From assembly GCF_020985305.1 (NCBI RefSeq), contig NZ_CP087588.1, forward strand, positions 1,488,001 through 1,552,000: a stretch of 64,000 nt of DNA. The letters run 5' to 3'. A program made the position numbers and the translations under genes. This DNA is from Croceicoccus sp. Ery15. Its GTDB lineage: Bacteria > Pseudomonadota > Alphaproteobacteria > Sphingomonadales > Sphingomonadaceae. Under the pieces are notes generated by a model. It was not told where the DNA came from, ran no database searches, and saw only the letters and a list, made by a program, of their open reading frames with translations. Positions 43,669 to 54,062 of this stretch are shown here, in pieces (within the stretch, counting starts at the first letter, position 1; each line of letters opens with the position of its first letter).

Positions 43669-44145
43669 CTATTTCTCGATCATCGCGGTGAACTCGACGT
43701 CGCAGGTCACCTCGCCATCGATAGAGGCTTCGCCCTTGAACTTGCAGATCCGCGCGCGGCGCTGCACGAATTCGACCTTGAGATCGAGGAGATGGCCCGG
43801 TTCCACCATCTTGCGGAACTTGGCATTTTCGATCGCCAGGAAATAGACCAGCTTGCCCGTTCCGGCGAGGCCCAGCGCCTCGACCGCGAGCAGCCCCGCG
43901 GCCTGCGCCAAAGCCTCTATCTGCAGGACGCCCGGCATGATCGGACGGCCCGGAAAATGGCCCTGAAAGAAATCCTCGTTGAACGAGACTGCCTTGACCG
44001 CGTGAATGCCGGTTTCCGGATCGAGCGACACCACACGGTCCACCAGCAGCATCGGATAGCGATGCGGCAGCAGTTCGAGGATGCGCGGGATCGCCATTCC
44101 GGCGACATTGTCCGTTCCGGCGGGCGGGGAGGACGTCTCGCTCAT
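43669..44145 (-). CDS. fabZ: 3-hydroxyacyl-ACP dehydratase FabZ
   Basis: 158 residues, hot-dog fold. [11 protein letters not shown] (28-38) and the catalytic His63 ([14 protein letters not shown]) with Glu77 (LQIEALAQ) are present. It dehydrates 3-hydroxyacyl-ACP in fatty-acid elongation. It follows skp by 20 bp in the bamA cluster; lpxD and lpxA, its usual neighbours elsewhere, are missing. Confidence 0.96.
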   Translation of the reverse strand: MSETSSPPAGTDNVAGMAIPRILELLPHRYPMLLVDRVVSLDPETGIHAVKAVSFNEDFFQGHFPGRPIMPGVLQIEALAQAAGLLAVEALGLAGTGKLVYFLAIENAKFRKMVEPGHLLDLKVEFVQRRARICKFKGEASIDGEVTCDVEFTAMIEK

Positions 44146-44165
44146 CGATGATCTCTCCGGCTCGC

Positions 44166-44834
44166 TTAGCGGCTGGCCGGTGCGGCAGCGGCGGGCTGCT
44201 GCGCCTGCTGCTGGGCGGCAGCGGCTTCGCGCTGCGCGCGCGGCATCCAGCCGGCGGGCGGCACCAGCTGCGCATTCGGGATCAGGCGGTTCAGCTCGTT
44301 CACCACGTCCTGATTGAGGTTATAGGCCTGTTCCGCCGAAATCACCGCGCTGGGCGAGATGACGAGCGTGATCTTGCGCTTGGCCTTGGCCGCATCCATC
44401 GCCGCGTTCAGCTGGTCGGAAATCTGTTCGACGACATAGGCGCGCGACAGGGCCACGGGCTGCAGCATGCGGTTGATTTCGGCCTGGCCCGACTGTTCGA
44501 TCTGCTGAATCTGCGCGGCCTGCTGCTGCAGCGCCTGACGGTTGGGGCTGGCGGCCTGCGAATCCGCTTCCAGCTTGGTGTACAGCGGTTCAAGCTGTGC
44601 GGCGATCTGCGCGCGGCGTGCCTCTGCCTGATCGATCTGCGCCTTATAGGTCGTCTGGCGCTGCGTTTCGGCGTTCTGGAACGCGCTGGATGCGGCGACG
44701 ATCGCATCAGGGTTGGCGATGCCGATGCCGGGAACGATCTGCGCCGCGGCAGGGGCCGACAGGGCGATCATCGACACCGGAGCGGCGCCAAGGGCGAGAG
44801 CGGCCAGAACCGCTTTGGGGGCATTGAGTTTCAT
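44166..44834 (-). CDS. skp: periplasmic chaperone OmpH/Skp
   Basis: 222 residues. A cleavable signal peptide (about 1-31, ending APAAAQ) is followed by the long helical-hairpin 'tentacles' ([20 protein letters not shown] and [20 protein letters not shown]). The tail is Ala/Gln/Pro-rich. It carries unfolded outer-membrane proteins to BamA, encoded immediately upstream with a one-base overlap. Confidence 0.9.
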   Translation of the reverse strand: MKLNAPKAVLAALALGAAPVSMIALSAPAAAQIVPGIGIANPDAIVAASSAFQNAETQRQTTYKAQIDQAEARRAQIAAQLEPLYTKLEADSQAASPNRQALQQQAAQIQQIEQSGQAEINRMLQPVALSRAYVVEQISDQLNAAMDAAKAKRKITLVISPSAVISAEQAYNLNQDVVNELNRLIPNAQLVPPAGWMPRAQREAAAAQQQAQQPAAAAPASR

Positions 44835-47443
44835 CAGAATTGCGTTCCTACATTGAAGCTGAAGGTCTTGGGATCATCGCCTTCGACTTTGACGAGAGCC
44901 TTCGAGAAGTCGATCCGCAGCGGACCGAACGGTGAATTCCAGTTGACGCCGATACCCACGGCCACACGCGGCTTGGGGCTGTCGCCGACATATTCCTCGA
45001 CGAATACCAGCTCGTTATCGCTGCCATCGGGCGCGACCGGATTGGTGACATAGGAAAATCCGGTCGGATTACCCTCATCGTCAACCGAATCGATCTGGTA
45101 ATAGATGTCGTTCACTTCCGGATCGGTCAGGCCCCACACGGCGCCCACGTCGACGAACACCGAAGGGCGCAGTCCCATTTCGCGCGCGCCCGATCCCAGC
45201 GGGATCTCCATCTCGGCGCGGGCCATGTAATAGGCGCGGCCACCCAGCGCGTCGTCGGTCCAGTTGTCGCGGTCCTCGCTCACCTCGCCGTCGATCACCG
45301 CCTTGCGCAGCACGCGCGGACCGATGCCGCGAATGTCGAAACCGCGCATCTGCGGCTCGCCCAGGAAGAAACGGTCGGTCAGGCGGACATCGTCGGTAAA
45401 GGGCTCGTTATTGTCCTCCAGCGCGTGGATATAGCCGCCCTCGCCCTGAACCGAGAAGATGAAGCCCGAACCCAGACCCCAGTATTTCGCGGCGTTCACG
45501 CGGCCGCGCAGATATTTCACATTGCCGCCAAGGCCCGCGAAATCGACATTGCCGACGATGCGGTGCCCGCGGCTGGGCCGGATGCGGTTGTTGAGGTTAT
45601 CCCACACCAGAGACGCGCCAAGGATCGAGCTGGTCCGCTTGCCCAAAGCGTCGCACAGATAGCGGCCCGCGATCAGCGGATCGCAGGTTTCGATACCGTC
45701 GCCATCGGGATCGGAGAAATACTGGTCGCCCAGCGACACATCCTCGAAATTCAGCGTATAGCGCCCGATCACCGTCAGATATTCGCTGAGCGGCGTGCCC
45801 GCACGCAGCGAGAAGCCGGTGGTCTGGTTTTCGTACGTGTTGTTCCGCTCGTTCGAATAATAGTTGAAGCTGTTGTAATCGCGCCGATAGATATCCGCCC
45901 CGAACGAGATATTGCGGTCGAACACATAGGGTTCGGTAAAGCTGACCTGCGCCGCCTTGGAATAGCGCGAATAGTTGAGCGACAGGCCCACCGTCTGCCC
46001 CCGCCCGCGGAAGTTCCGCTCGCGGATGGAGCCTTGCAGGATAAAGCTTTCAAGGCTGGAGAAACCGGCCGACAATTGCAGTTCGCCGGTGGGGTTTTCC
46101 TCGACATTGGCGATCAGGTTGATGCGGTCGTCGGCACTGCCGGGTTCCTGCGCAATCTCGAAGTTTTCCTGAAAGAAGCCCAGCGAGTTGATGCGGTTGG
46201 TCGAACGGCGCACCTGCAGCGAGTTGAACGCATCGCCCTCGGCCAGACGGAATTCGCGGCGGATCACCTTGTCCTGCGTCAGCGTATTGCCGTTGATCTC
46301 GATCTTTTCGACATAGGTGCGCGGTGCCTGATTGATCACGAATTCCACGCTCATCGTGCGGTTTTCGGGATCGCGGTCGTAACGCGGATCGACCGTGGCA
46401 AAGGCATAGCCGAACGCGCCGATTGTTTCCGACAGGCCCTCGATCGTATCCTCGACCTGCTGGGCGTTATAGAATTCGCCGGTCTTCATGGTCAGCTGAC
46501 GCGTCAGCACTTCGGAATTGAAGTCGCGCAGCTGGCTGTCGACCGAAACGTCGCCGTATTTATACCGCTCGCCCTCTTCCACCACATAGGTGATGATGAA
46601 GTCTTCCTTGTCGGGCGTAAGCTCTGCCACGGCGGAAACGACGCGGAAGTCGACATAACCATTAGTCAGATAGAACTGGCGCAGCTTCTGCTGGTCGAAT
46701 GCCAGCTTGTCGGGGTCATAGCTGGTGTTGCCGGAAATGAAGGAGAGGAAGCCGGTCTGCTTCGTCAGCATCTCGCCGCGCAGCTCGCCGTCGGAAAACT
46801 CCTCGTTCCCGATGATATTGATCTGGCGGACCTTGGACTTGGGCCCTTCGCTGATTTCGAACACGATATCGACGCGGTTCTGGTCAAGCTGCACCGCCTT
46901 TGGCTCGACCGAAGCGGCGAAACGGCCCTGCCGCTTGTACAGCTCGATAATGCGGTTGACGTCGGCGCGCACCTTGGACCGCGTATAGATCTGGCGCGGG
47001 GCCAGCTTGATCTCGGGCAGGATCTTGTCGTTCTTGAGGCGCTTGTTGCCTTCAAGAATGATGCGGTTGATGATCGGGTTTTCCTCGACCTGGATCAGCA
47101 CCTGGCCATCGGTTTCGGAAATCTTGACGTCGCCGAACAATTCGGTCGCGTACAGATCCTTCAGCGCCTGGTCGGCGCTGGCCTGCGTATAGGTCTGGCC
47201 CGGACGCAGCTGGATATAGGACATGATCGTCTGCGGCTCCAGCCGCTGGGCGCCCGATACCGAAATGGTGCGGATCACATTGCCTTCGGGCACGGTCCGC
47301 AGCGCCTGCGAGCCGGGAGCGATCGACGGCGCCTCTTGCGCGAGGGCCGGAACGCTGAGTGCCGAGGTCGCCAGCAGGGCGCCCAGCATGCCTGCACCGG
47401 CCAGTCCCGACGCGGTTTTATTCATGCCTGCCGCTTTCGCCAT
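44834..47443 (-). CDS. bamA: outer membrane assembly factor BamA
   Basis: About 869 residues (a further start lies 10 codons upstream). A signal peptide ends near SVPALAQ. Five POTRA domains (for example SYIQLRPGQTYTQASADQAL and QVLIQVEENPIINRIILEGN) are followed by an Omp85 beta-barrel. The barrel lid motif is present (RGRG near the middle, VRLTDRFFLGEPQMRGF) and the C-terminus ends FNVGTQF with terminal Phe. It folds beta-barrel proteins into the outer membrane. Confidence 0.96.
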   Translation of the reverse strand: MAKAAGMNKTASGLAGAGMLGALLATSALSVPALAQEAPSIAPGSQALRTVPEGNVIRTISVSGAQRLEPQTIMSYIQLRPGQTYTQASADQALKDLYATELFGDVKISETDGQVLIQVEENPIINRIILEGNKRLKNDKILPEIKLAPRQIYTRSKVRADVNRIIELYKRQGRFAASVEPKAVQLDQNRVDIVFEISEGPKSKVRQINIIGNEEFSDGELRGEMLTKQTGFLSFISGNTSYDPDKLAFDQQKLRQFYLTNGYVDFRVVSAVAELTPDKEDFIITYVVEEGERYKYGDVSVDSQLRDFNSEVLTRQLTMKTGEFYNAQQVEDTIEGLSETIGAFGYAFATVDPRYDRDPENRTMSVEFVINQAPRTYVEKIEINGNTLTQDKVIRREFRLAEGDAFNSLQVRRSTNRINSLGFFQENFEIAQEPGSADDRINLIANVEENPTGELQLSAGFSSLESFILQGSIRERNFRGRGQTVGLSLNYSRYSKAAQVSFTEPYVFDRNISFGADIYRRDYNSFNYYSNERNNTYENQTTGFSLRAGTPLSEYLTVIGRYTLNFEDVSLGDQYFSDPDGDGIETCDPLIAGRYLCDALGKRTSSILGASLVWDNLNNRIRPSRGHRIVGNVDFAGLGGNVKYLRGRVNAAKYWGLGSGFIFSVQGEGGYIHALEDNNEPFTDDVRLTDRFFLGEPQMRGFDIRGIGPRVLRKAVIDGEVSEDRDNWTDDALGGRAYYMARAEMEIPLGSGAREMGLRPSVFVDVGAVWGLTDPEVNDIYYQIDSVDDEGNPTGFSYVTNPVAPDGSDNELVFVEEYVGDSPKPRVAVGIGVNWNSPFGPLRIDFSKALVKVEGDDPKTFSFNVGTQF

Positions 47444-47729
47444 CGGCGATCCATCCCGTCTTATCATGCGCAATACTCGATCCTGACACTTCGCGGTGCA
47501 AGCGCACCGGCGGGTTTTGTCCCCATCCCGCGTAAAAACACCGGCCCAAGGGGCATCTCCGCATCCTGAAAACCGCGCGGTTCACCGATAGGCCTGACCC
47601 CGGCGGGATTCCGGATGCGGGCCATCTGCCCGATGCGGCGACGGCGATCAAGACAAAGCCCCCGCTTATCCGCGATGCCCGTTCGTCCGGTCGCATCGCT
47701 GCGGCACCCTGTCGCCCCGACGGGCGCGG

Positions 47730-48842
47730 TCAGCTGAAAATATTGAGCGAGCTGATGTCGAGGATCGTGACAAAGACCATCAAGGTCAGCACGAGCGCCA
47801 TTCCGGTGCGGAAAGCCCATTCCTGGCCCTTTGCGGATATCGGTTTCCGACGGACAGCCTCCGCCGCGTAAAAGGCGAGATGCCCGCCGTCGAGCGCCGG
47901 AATTGGCAGGAGGTTAATGAATGCCAAGTTAATTGAGATCATCGCGATGAAAGAGATGAACGCATACCAACCCGAGATCAGCTGTTCGCCCGAATATTTC
48001 GCGATCTTGATCGGCCCGCCCAGCTCGCTGACGGGGCGGCGGCCGGTGACGATCTGCCACAGACCCACCGTGGTCAGGTGCAGTAATTGCCCCGTGGTCC
48101 GCGTCCCTTCCCATAAGGCGCCCAGCGGCCCCACGGGCACGGCATGGCCTTCCTCGGCCAGAACGCCGATACGGCCAAGGCGGAATTCGTTTCCGAAACG
48201 GTCGCGTTCGATATGGGTGTCGATGTTAAAGCTGATCTCGCGCTCTTCCCCGTCGCGCAGCACGGTCAGGGTCAGCGGGTCGCCCGGATAGGGCAGCACG
48301 CGGTCGCGCACATCGTCGAATGTTTCGACGGGCGCGCCGTCCACCCGCAGCACACGGTCGCCCAGTTCCATGCCTGCGGCCAGCGCAGGCGAATCCTCGA
48401 CAAAACCGCCGACGACGGGGTCCGCGACCAGCTTGCCAAAGGCCATGGTGAACCCCGCGATGATCAGGATCGCAACCAGCAGGTTCGTTACCGGCCCTGC
48501 GGCCACGATCGCCGCGCGCGCACCCAGCGATTTCGACTGGAAGGTCCGGTTCCGCTCTTCCTCGGGCAATTCGAGCCATTCGTCAGAGGGTTGGCTGGCG
48601 GGGTTCATGTCGCCTGCGAACTGGACATAGCCGCCCAGCGGCAAGGCCGAGAGCTTCCAGCGTGTGCCGCGACTGTCGGTAAAGCCGGCGATTTCCTTGC
48701 CGAAACCGACCGAAAACGCCTCTGCCTTTACGCCGAACCAGCGGCCGACGAGATAATGGCCCAGCTCATGCACCACGACCAGCGGGGCAAGGACGAGAAG
48801 AAAGCCGATAATGGCGGTGAAAATGGACGGATTTTCGAACAT
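47730..48842 (-). CDS. rseP: site-2 protease RseP
   Basis: 370 residues. The zinc motif HELGH is at 25-29 in the first helix. One PDZ domain (about 125-200) follows, then LPIPALDGGHL (about 315-325), the second metal motif. It cuts anti-sigma factors or leftover signal peptides inside the membrane. It lies 55 bp after dxr. The 250-bp gap before bamA (47474-47729) has no gene and may hold a bamA promoter. Confidence 0.96.
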   Translation of the reverse strand: MFENPSIFTAIIGFLLVLAPLVVVHELGHYLVGRWFGVKAEAFSVGFGKEIAGFTDSRGTRWKLSALPLGGYVQFAGDMNPASQPSDEWLELPEEERNRTFQSKSLGARAAIVAAGPVTNLLVAILIIAGFTMAFGKLVADPVVGGFVEDSPALAAGMELGDRVLRVDGAPVETFDDVRDRVLPYPGDPLTLTVLRDGEEREISFNIDTHIERDRFGNEFRLGRIGVLAEEGHAVPVGPLGALWEGTRTTGQLLHLTTVGLWQIVTGRRPVSELGGPIKIAKYSGEQLISGWYAFISFIAMISINLAFINLLPIPALDGGHLAFYAAEAVRRKPISAKGQEWAFRTGMALVLTLMVFVTILDISSLNIFS

Positions 48843-48896
48843 CGGTCGCCTTTACTAGCCCGCCCCATTGCGCGGTCCAAGCAGGAAATGCAGCGA

Positions 48897-50051
48897 TCAG
48901 GCCGCTTGCAGCAATGCCCGCGCCCTGATGCGCGTCTCGCCATCGACTAGCAGAACATCGTCGAGCGATGCGGGCGGCGGCGGAAGCGTCCCTTGCTGGA
49001 GCATATCCTCGGCCATGGCGGCGATGCGGGTGAAAGCGATCTGCCCGTCCAGAAAGGCGGCCACCGCAATCTCGTTCGCGGCATTCAGAACGGCGGGCGC
49101 GGCCCCGCCATGGGCGGCCGCCTCGCGCGCAAGGCGCGTCGCGGGGAAGCGAACCTCGTCCGGAGCGCGGAATTCCAGCGTGCCGATGGCAGCCAGATCC
49201 AGCGGGTCGCACGGCGTATCCATCCGCGCGGGCCAAGCCAGCGCGCTGGCGATGGGCACGCGCATGTCCGACGGCCCAAGCTGCGCCAGTGTCGACCCGT
49301 CGCGATATTCGACCATGGAATGGACGATGCTTTGCGGGTGAACGATGATCCGCAGCCGGTCCAGCCCCACGGGGAACAGGTGGAACGCCTCGATAAATTC
49401 CAGACCCTTGTTCATCATCGTGGCCGAATCGACGCTGATCTTGGCGCCCATCGACCAGTTCGGATGCTTTACCGCCTGCGCGGGGGTAGCTGCGTGCAAT
49501 TGTTCCATGCTGGCATCGCGGAACGGCCCGCCGCTGGCAGTCAGCGTGATCCAGCGGACATCGCTGATCCGCCCGCCCTGCAGGCACTGGAAGATCGCAT
49601 TATGTTCGGAATCGACCGGCAGCAGGGTCGCGCCGTGGCGCTGCACGGCGGCGGTCATTACCTCGCCCGCGGACACCAGCGCTTCCTTGTTGGCCAGCGC
49701 GATGGTGCCGCCCTGTTCGATCGCGGCCATGGTGGGGGCCAGCCCCGCACAGCCGACGATGGCGGCAACGAACATGTCGACCGGACGCGACGCTGCCTCG
49801 ACCAAAGCGTCCGCGCCGCCCGCAGCCTCGATCCCGCTTCCGGCCAGCGCCTCGCGCAGGTCGGGCAGGCAGGCTTCGTCGGCGACGACCGCGACCGCCG
49901 CGTTGAATTCGCGCGCCAGCGCCGCCAGTTCGCGCACATTGCATTTGGCCGACAGCGCGACCACGCGCCAGTCCGCCGGATTGCGGCGCACAAGGTCCAG
50001 CGTCGACGCGCCGATGGAGCCGGTGGCCCCCAATATGGAAATCGTCCGCAT
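48897..50051 (-). CDS. dxr: 1-deoxy-D-xylulose-5-phosphate reductoisomerase
   Basis: 384 residues. NADPH loop SILGATGSIGASTLDL (5-20), then VDSEHNAIFQCLQG and the flexible loop area with ASGGPFRD; metal and substrate residues SVDSATMMNKGLE follow. It makes methylerythritol phosphate in the MEP isoprenoid pathway. It overlaps the cdsA stop by 1 bp. Confidence 0.97.
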   Translation of the reverse strand: MRTISILGATGSIGASTLDLVRRNPADWRVVALSAKCNVRELAALAREFNAAVAVVADEACLPDLREALAGSGIEAAGGADALVEAASRPVDMFVAAIVGCAGLAPTMAAIEQGGTIALANKEALVSAGEVMTAAVQRHGATLLPVDSEHNAIFQCLQGGRISDVRWITLTASGGPFRDASMEQLHAATPAQAVKHPNWSMGAKISVDSATMMNKGLEFIEAFHLFPVGLDRLRIIVHPQSIVHSMVEYRDGSTLAQLGPSDMRVPIASALAWPARMDTPCDPLDLAAIGTLEFRAPDEVRFPATRLAREAAAHGGAAPAVLNAANEIAVAAFLDGQIAFTRIAAMAEDMLQQGTLPPPPASLDDVLLVDGETRIRARALLQAA

Positions 50052-50818
50052 TACAACACGTACATGAAGAGCAGACCGACCAGAATGGCAACAGGCAACA
50101 GCCCGTCGATCCGGTCGAACACACCGCCATGGCCGGGGATCAGCCCCGACGAATCCTTCATCGCCGCCTTGCGCTTCATCCAGCTTTCAAAGAAATCGCC
50201 CGCCTGCGCGGCCACCGCCAGCACCGCGCCCAGCACCACATACAGCCCGCCCAACGGGGCGAACAGCAATTCGGGCACGCTCTGCCCGCTTTCGCCGTCG
50301 GCCCAGACCAGCACGGCCATGATGATCCACAGGAACAGCGCCGCCCCCGTCATCCCGCCGACCAGACCCGACCATGTCTTCGACGGGCTGATGCGCGGCG
50401 CGATCTTGGGCCCGCCGAACGTGCGCCCCGCGAAATAGGCGCAGGTGTCGGTAAAGATCACCACGCCCATGATCACCGGCAGCGCGTCCAGCGGCAATTC
50501 CATCAAGAGCCAAGCGGCAAGGCCGATATACAGCACTCCGCCCGCCATCCAGATCGCCTTGGCGAACACCGATATGCCGCGCGCGCGCACCATGCGCTGC
50601 CATTCCCAGAAACAGGCCAGCGCCACCGCGCCGATCAGCACGCGCACGGCCATGCCGCCGATCCAGAACGCCAGCGCGACCACCGCCAGCATCACCACGG
50701 CCGAGGCCGCGCGCTTGGGCAGATCCGATGTACGCACAGCAATGGGCACGCGCATCGCGCGCATCAGCCGGTCGCGCCTGCGTTCCGGCAATCCGGGAGA
50801 GGTTTCAGCGTCCGCCAT
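50051..50818 (-). CDS. cdsA: phosphatidate cytidylyltransferase
   Basis: 255 residues from MADAETSP; a start overlapping uppS by 14 bp. About six membrane helices. The family signature begins [12 protein letters not shown] and runs to [10 protein letters not shown] and [13 protein letters not shown]. It makes CDP-diacylglycerol, which feeds PssA and other phospholipid steps encoded further right. Confidence 0.95.
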   Translation of the reverse strand: MADAETSPGLPERRRDRLMRAMRVPIAVRTSDLPKRAASAVVMLAVVALAFWIGGMAVRVLIGAVALACFWEWQRMVRARGISVFAKAIWMAGGVLYIGLAAWLLMELPLDALPVIMGVVIFTDTCAYFAGRTFGGPKIAPRISPSKTWSGLVGGMTGAALFLWIIMAVLVWADGESGQSVPELLFAPLGGLYVVLGAVLAVAAQAGDFFESWMKRKAAMKDSSGLIPGHGGVFDRIDGLLPVAILVGLLFMYVL

Positions 50819-51521
50819 AGCGCCGCTCGCGGCCTTCGAAGCTGGCCACGGCTTCCTGAAAATGCGCGGGCGTGAAATCGGGCCAGAGCACATCGGTGAA
50901 ATACAATTCAGCATAGGCCGATTGCCACAGCAGGAAATTCGACAGGCGGATTTCGCCGCTGGTGCGGATCAACAGGTCCAGCGGCGGCAGGTCCGCCGTG
51001 TCGAGATGCGCCGAAATGCTGTCGACCGTCACCTCGCCCGATGCGGCCGCAGCCGCGGCGGCGCGGGCGATTTCCTGCTGCGCGCCGTAATTCAGCGCCA
51101 CCGTCAGCACCGTGCCGGTATTATGCGCGGTGCGCGCCAGCGCATCGTCGATCAGCGCCACGGCCTCCGGCTCGAACGCCGAATGGTCGCCGATGATGCG
51201 AAGGCGCACGCCATTTTCGATCATCTCGCCAAGGTCGGACCGGATGAAATGCTTCATCAATGCGGTCAGATCGGCGATTTCTTCCGCCGTGCGCTTCCAG
51301 TTTTCCGAACTGAACGCATAGAGCGTCAGCGCCTCTACCCCCGTGCCGCGCAGCGAACGGACCAGCCTGCGTACCGCTTCCACGCCCTTTTTGTGCCCCA
51401 TGGCGCGGGGCAGCAGGCGTTTCTTGGCCCAGCGCCCGTTGCCATCCATGATGATGGCAACATGGCGCGGACCACCGCCATCGCAGCCGGCCACGGAAAC
51501 CGAAGGCGCAGCCTTGCTCAC
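50805..51521 (-). CDS. uppS: undecaprenyl diphosphate synthase
   Basis: 238 residues with [16 protein letters not shown] (the Asp in MDGNGRWA is catalytic), FSSENW and [18 protein letters not shown] near the end. It makes the C55 lipid carrier from isoprenoids. Overlaps frr by 4 bp. Confidence 0.97.
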   Translation of the reverse strand: MSKAAPSVSVAGCDGGGPRHVAIIMDGNGRWAKKRLLPRAMGHKKGVEAVRRLVRSLRGTGVEALTLYAFSSENWKRTAEEIADLTALMKHFIRSDLGEMIENGVRLRIIGDHSAFEPEAVALIDDALARTAHNTGTVLTVALNYGAQQEIARAAAAAAASGEVTVDSISAHLDTADLPPLDLLIRTSGEIRLSNFLLWQSAYAELYFTDVLWPDFTPAHFQEAVASFEGRERRYGGR

Positions 51522-52075
51522 TGGCTCAGGATTTCCTTTTCCTTCGCCTCGGCCGCCTTGTCGGTTTCGGCCACATATTTGTCGGTCAGCTTCTGGACCT
51601 CGTCCTCGTGACGCTTGCGCTCGTCTTCCGAGATTTCCTTCTTCTTCTCGTCTTCCTTCAGCGCTTCCATGCCGTCGCGGCGGACGTTGCGGATCGCGAT
51701 CTTCGCGGCCTCGGCATATTTGCCCGCCAGCTTGGCCAGATCGCGGCGGCGTTCCTCGGTCAGATCGGGGATCGGCAGGCGCAGCGTCTGCCCGTCTATC
51801 GAGGGGTTAAGGCCGAGGCCCGCATGGGCGATGCCCTTTTCCACCGCGATCACGTTCGACTTGTCCCACACCTGCACCGACAGCATGCGCGGTTCGGGGG
51901 CGGAGACGGTCGCCACCTGGTTCAGCGGCATCATTGCGCCATAAACCTCGACCACCACGGGATCGAGCAGCGAGACGTTTGCACGGCCGGTGCGCAGACC
52001 CGCCAGATCTCCCTTGAGCGATTCCACGGCCCCTGCCATGCGGCGTTCCAGATCGGCCTTATCGAATTTGGCCAT
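51518..52075 (-). CDS. frr: ribosome recycling factor
   Basis: 185 residues, full length. Starts [32 protein letters not shown], followed by [23 protein letters not shown]. It splits post-termination ribosomes with EF-G. It lies between pyrH (50 bp) and uppS. Confidence 0.97.
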   Translation of the reverse strand: MAKFDKADLERRMAGAVESLKGDLAGLRTGRANVSLLDPVVVEVYGAMMPLNQVATVSAPEPRMLSVQVWDKSNVIAVEKGIAHAGLGLNPSIDGQTLRLPIPDLTEERRRDLAKLAGKYAEAAKIAIRNVRRDGMEALKEDEKKKEISEDERKRHEDEVQKLTDKYVAETDKAAEAKEKEILSQ

Positions 52076-52125
52076 GGTTCAAGTTCCTCTCGGTTCGAAA
52101 CAAAGGGGTATGACACCCCGTCAAA

Positions 52126-52845
52126 TCAGCTGTTGCCCACCACGGTCTGCACGCCCTCTCCCGCCAGCACGCGGGCCAGATTGCCCCGCTCGCGGATGGA
52201 GAACACGACGATGGGAATATCATTGTCACGACACAGGGCGACGGCGCTGGCATCCATCACCTTCAGATTATCGGCCAGCACCTTGTCGTAACCCACGGTA
52301 TCGTATCGGGTTGCCGATGCGTCCTTCTTGGGATCGGCATTGTACACGCCGTCGACGCTGGTGCCCTTGAACAGCGCGTCACAACGCATTTCCGCGGCGC
52401 GCAGGGCTGCGCCGCTGTCGGTGGTGAAATAGGGCGCGCCGACACCGGCGGCGAAAATCACGATCCGGCCCTTTTCCATATGCCGTTCCGCGCGGCGGCG
52501 GATCACCGGTTCGCAAACCTGATCCATCTGCACGGCGGATTGCACCCGCGTTTCCACGCCGATCTGTTCCAGCGCGCTTTGCATGGCCAGCGCATTCATC
52601 ACCGTTGCCAGCATGCCCATGTAATCGGCCTGCGCGCGGTCCATGCCCTTGGCCGCGCCCGCCATGCCGCGAAAAATATTGCCGCCCCCGATCACAAGGC
52701 AGATTTCCAGCCCCGTTTCCTTGGCCGCCTTCACCTCTTGCGCCAGCTTGGCGACGTAATCGGTATCGATGCCAAAGGGCTGGTCGCCCATCAGCACTTC
52801 GCCCGAAAGTTTCAGGAGGATGCGTTTGAATTGCGGAAGGGGCAT
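52126..52845 (-). CDS. pyrH: uridylate kinase
   Basis: 239 residues of the amino-acid-kinase fold. [18 protein letters not shown] at the start, GGGNIFRG in the middle, and [15 protein letters not shown] for nucleotide binding. It makes UDP from UMP. Part of the pyrH-frr-uppS chain. Confidence 0.97.
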   Translation of the reverse strand: MPLPQFKRILLKLSGEVLMGDQPFGIDTDYVAKLAQEVKAAKETGLEICLVIGGGNIFRGMAGAAKGMDRAQADYMGMLATVMNALAMQSALEQIGVETRVQSAVQMDQVCEPVIRRRAERHMEKGRIVIFAAGVGAPYFTTDSGAALRAAEMRCDALFKGTSVDGVYNADPKKDASATRYDTVGYDKVLADNLKVMDASAVALCRDNDIPIVVFSIRERGNLARVLAGEGVQTVVGNS

Positions 52846-52964
52846 GAAGGACGATCTCTGCGCGATGTCGGTGGGTGTGTTCGGGCCTTAAAACCGCCGC
52901 GCGCGAAAGCCAAGGGCGCTGTTGGTGGCGTCCTCTGCAAATTCCGGACTAATCCGCCGCGCCA

Positions 52965-53882
52965 TCAGGCGAATATGCTGGCCCAGTCGTCCTTCATGCT
53001 GACTTTGGTGATGCCGTATTCCCCGGCCCTGTCCAGCGCCTCGGCCAGCGGGCTGAGCAGGAAATCGCGGTCATAGGCGAATTCGCGGGCGTCGTCGTCA
53101 TGGTGCAGCAGCAAGGCCATGCGCGCGCCCTCTCCCGACAAGGTATAGCGCATCATCGCCAGATCGCCGTCGGAATTGCCGAACGCCAGTATCGGCCGCC
53201 GCCCGATATGCAGCGCGATATTGACGGGCTTCACCTCGCGGTCGTCAAAGCTGTTGAGGCTGGCCTGCTTGACGATCACGCCCGTATCGCCGCGCATTTC
53301 GAAAGCAAGCTGCTGGCTGGAGCCGATCACGCATTCGCGCGGTATGCCATAGGCCTGTTCGGAAAAGCCGCGGATCACATCGATCCCGCCGCCCGAGACG
53401 ATAAAATTCCTGAAACCGTTGGCGCGCAGATAGGCCAGCAATTCGATCTGCGGCCGATATGTCAGATCGACGAAGCGCCGCCCCAGCACCGGATTGGTCG
53501 CGCGGCCCAGCCATTCCTGCACGATGGCGGCGAATTCCTCCTCGGTCGATCCGCCATGCACCGCGGTCAGCACTTCCAGCAGGGCGCGCTTGCCCAGCTC
53601 CTTCATGCGCGGCACATCCCGCTCGGCATAGGCCTTGAACGGATCGCGGGCGGCGATGGCGGGATCGCGCACGATCAACGCGTCCAGACGTTCCTGAGCG
53701 AAGAAGCACTGCGCCAGAACCGGCCGCTCGCACCACAAAGTGCCGTCATTGTCAAATGTCGCGATCCGGTCGGCGGGCGGCACAAAGGCAGGCCCGTCGG
53801 GATCGGTAACCCGCGTCACGAAATTCACGATCGCGCTGCGGGCGGCACCCTTGCGCCACGATGGAAGCGGTTCTTGTGTCAC
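52965..53882 (-). CDS. HAD-superfamily phosphatase
   Basis: 305 residues. Motif I is FDNDGTLW (Asp44, Asp46); motif II is in FIVSGGG; the last acidic motif is FGNSDGDLAMM near 245. The GVPKE-like cap region is large and helical. It fits phosphoserine-phosphatase-like HAD enzymes. Substrate unknown. It lies between tsf and pyrH on the same strand, but a strong terminator separates it from tsf, so it has its own control. Confidence 0.85.
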   Translation of the reverse strand: MTQEPLPSWRKGAARSAIVNFVTRVTDPDGPAFVPPADRIATFDNDGTLWCERPVLAQCFFAQERLDALIVRDPAIAARDPFKAYAERDVPRMKELGKRALLEVLTAVHGGSTEEEFAAIVQEWLGRATNPVLGRRFVDLTYRPQIELLAYLRANGFRNFIVSGGGIDVIRGFSEQAYGIPRECVIGSSQQLAFEMRGDTGVIVKQASLNSFDDREVKPVNIALHIGRRPILAFGNSDGDLAMMRYTLSGEGARMALLLHHDDDAREFAYDRDFLLSPLAEALDRAGEYGITKVSMKDDWASIFA

Positions 53883-53992
53883 GGGCGGCCCCCTTTATTT
53901 GGCAATTCGGCGGATTTGGAGCCATTGCGGGCCGCGCGGCAATCGGGGGTTACCCTGATGGCCGGACCGAACAGCGATACACGCCAAAACAA

Positions 53993-54026
53993 ACGGGCCG
54001 GAAAGCGCAAATGCTTTCCGGCCCGT
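53993..54026 (-). terminator. strong rho-independent terminator of rpsB-tsf
   Basis: A perfect 14-bp stem (53993-54006 with 54013-54026) and 6-nt loop lie 36 bp beyond the tsf stop. On the minus strand it is followed by TTGTTTTGG. Confidence 0.9.
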
Positions 54027-54062
54027 CCATAAGTCCCGTAAAGGAACCGCGTGGCTGAAAGT

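Noticed and set aside
45425..47569. Long plus-strand open frame opposite bamA (714 codons)
   Set aside because: Shadow frame: composition is unnatural and the other strand is a full BamA.
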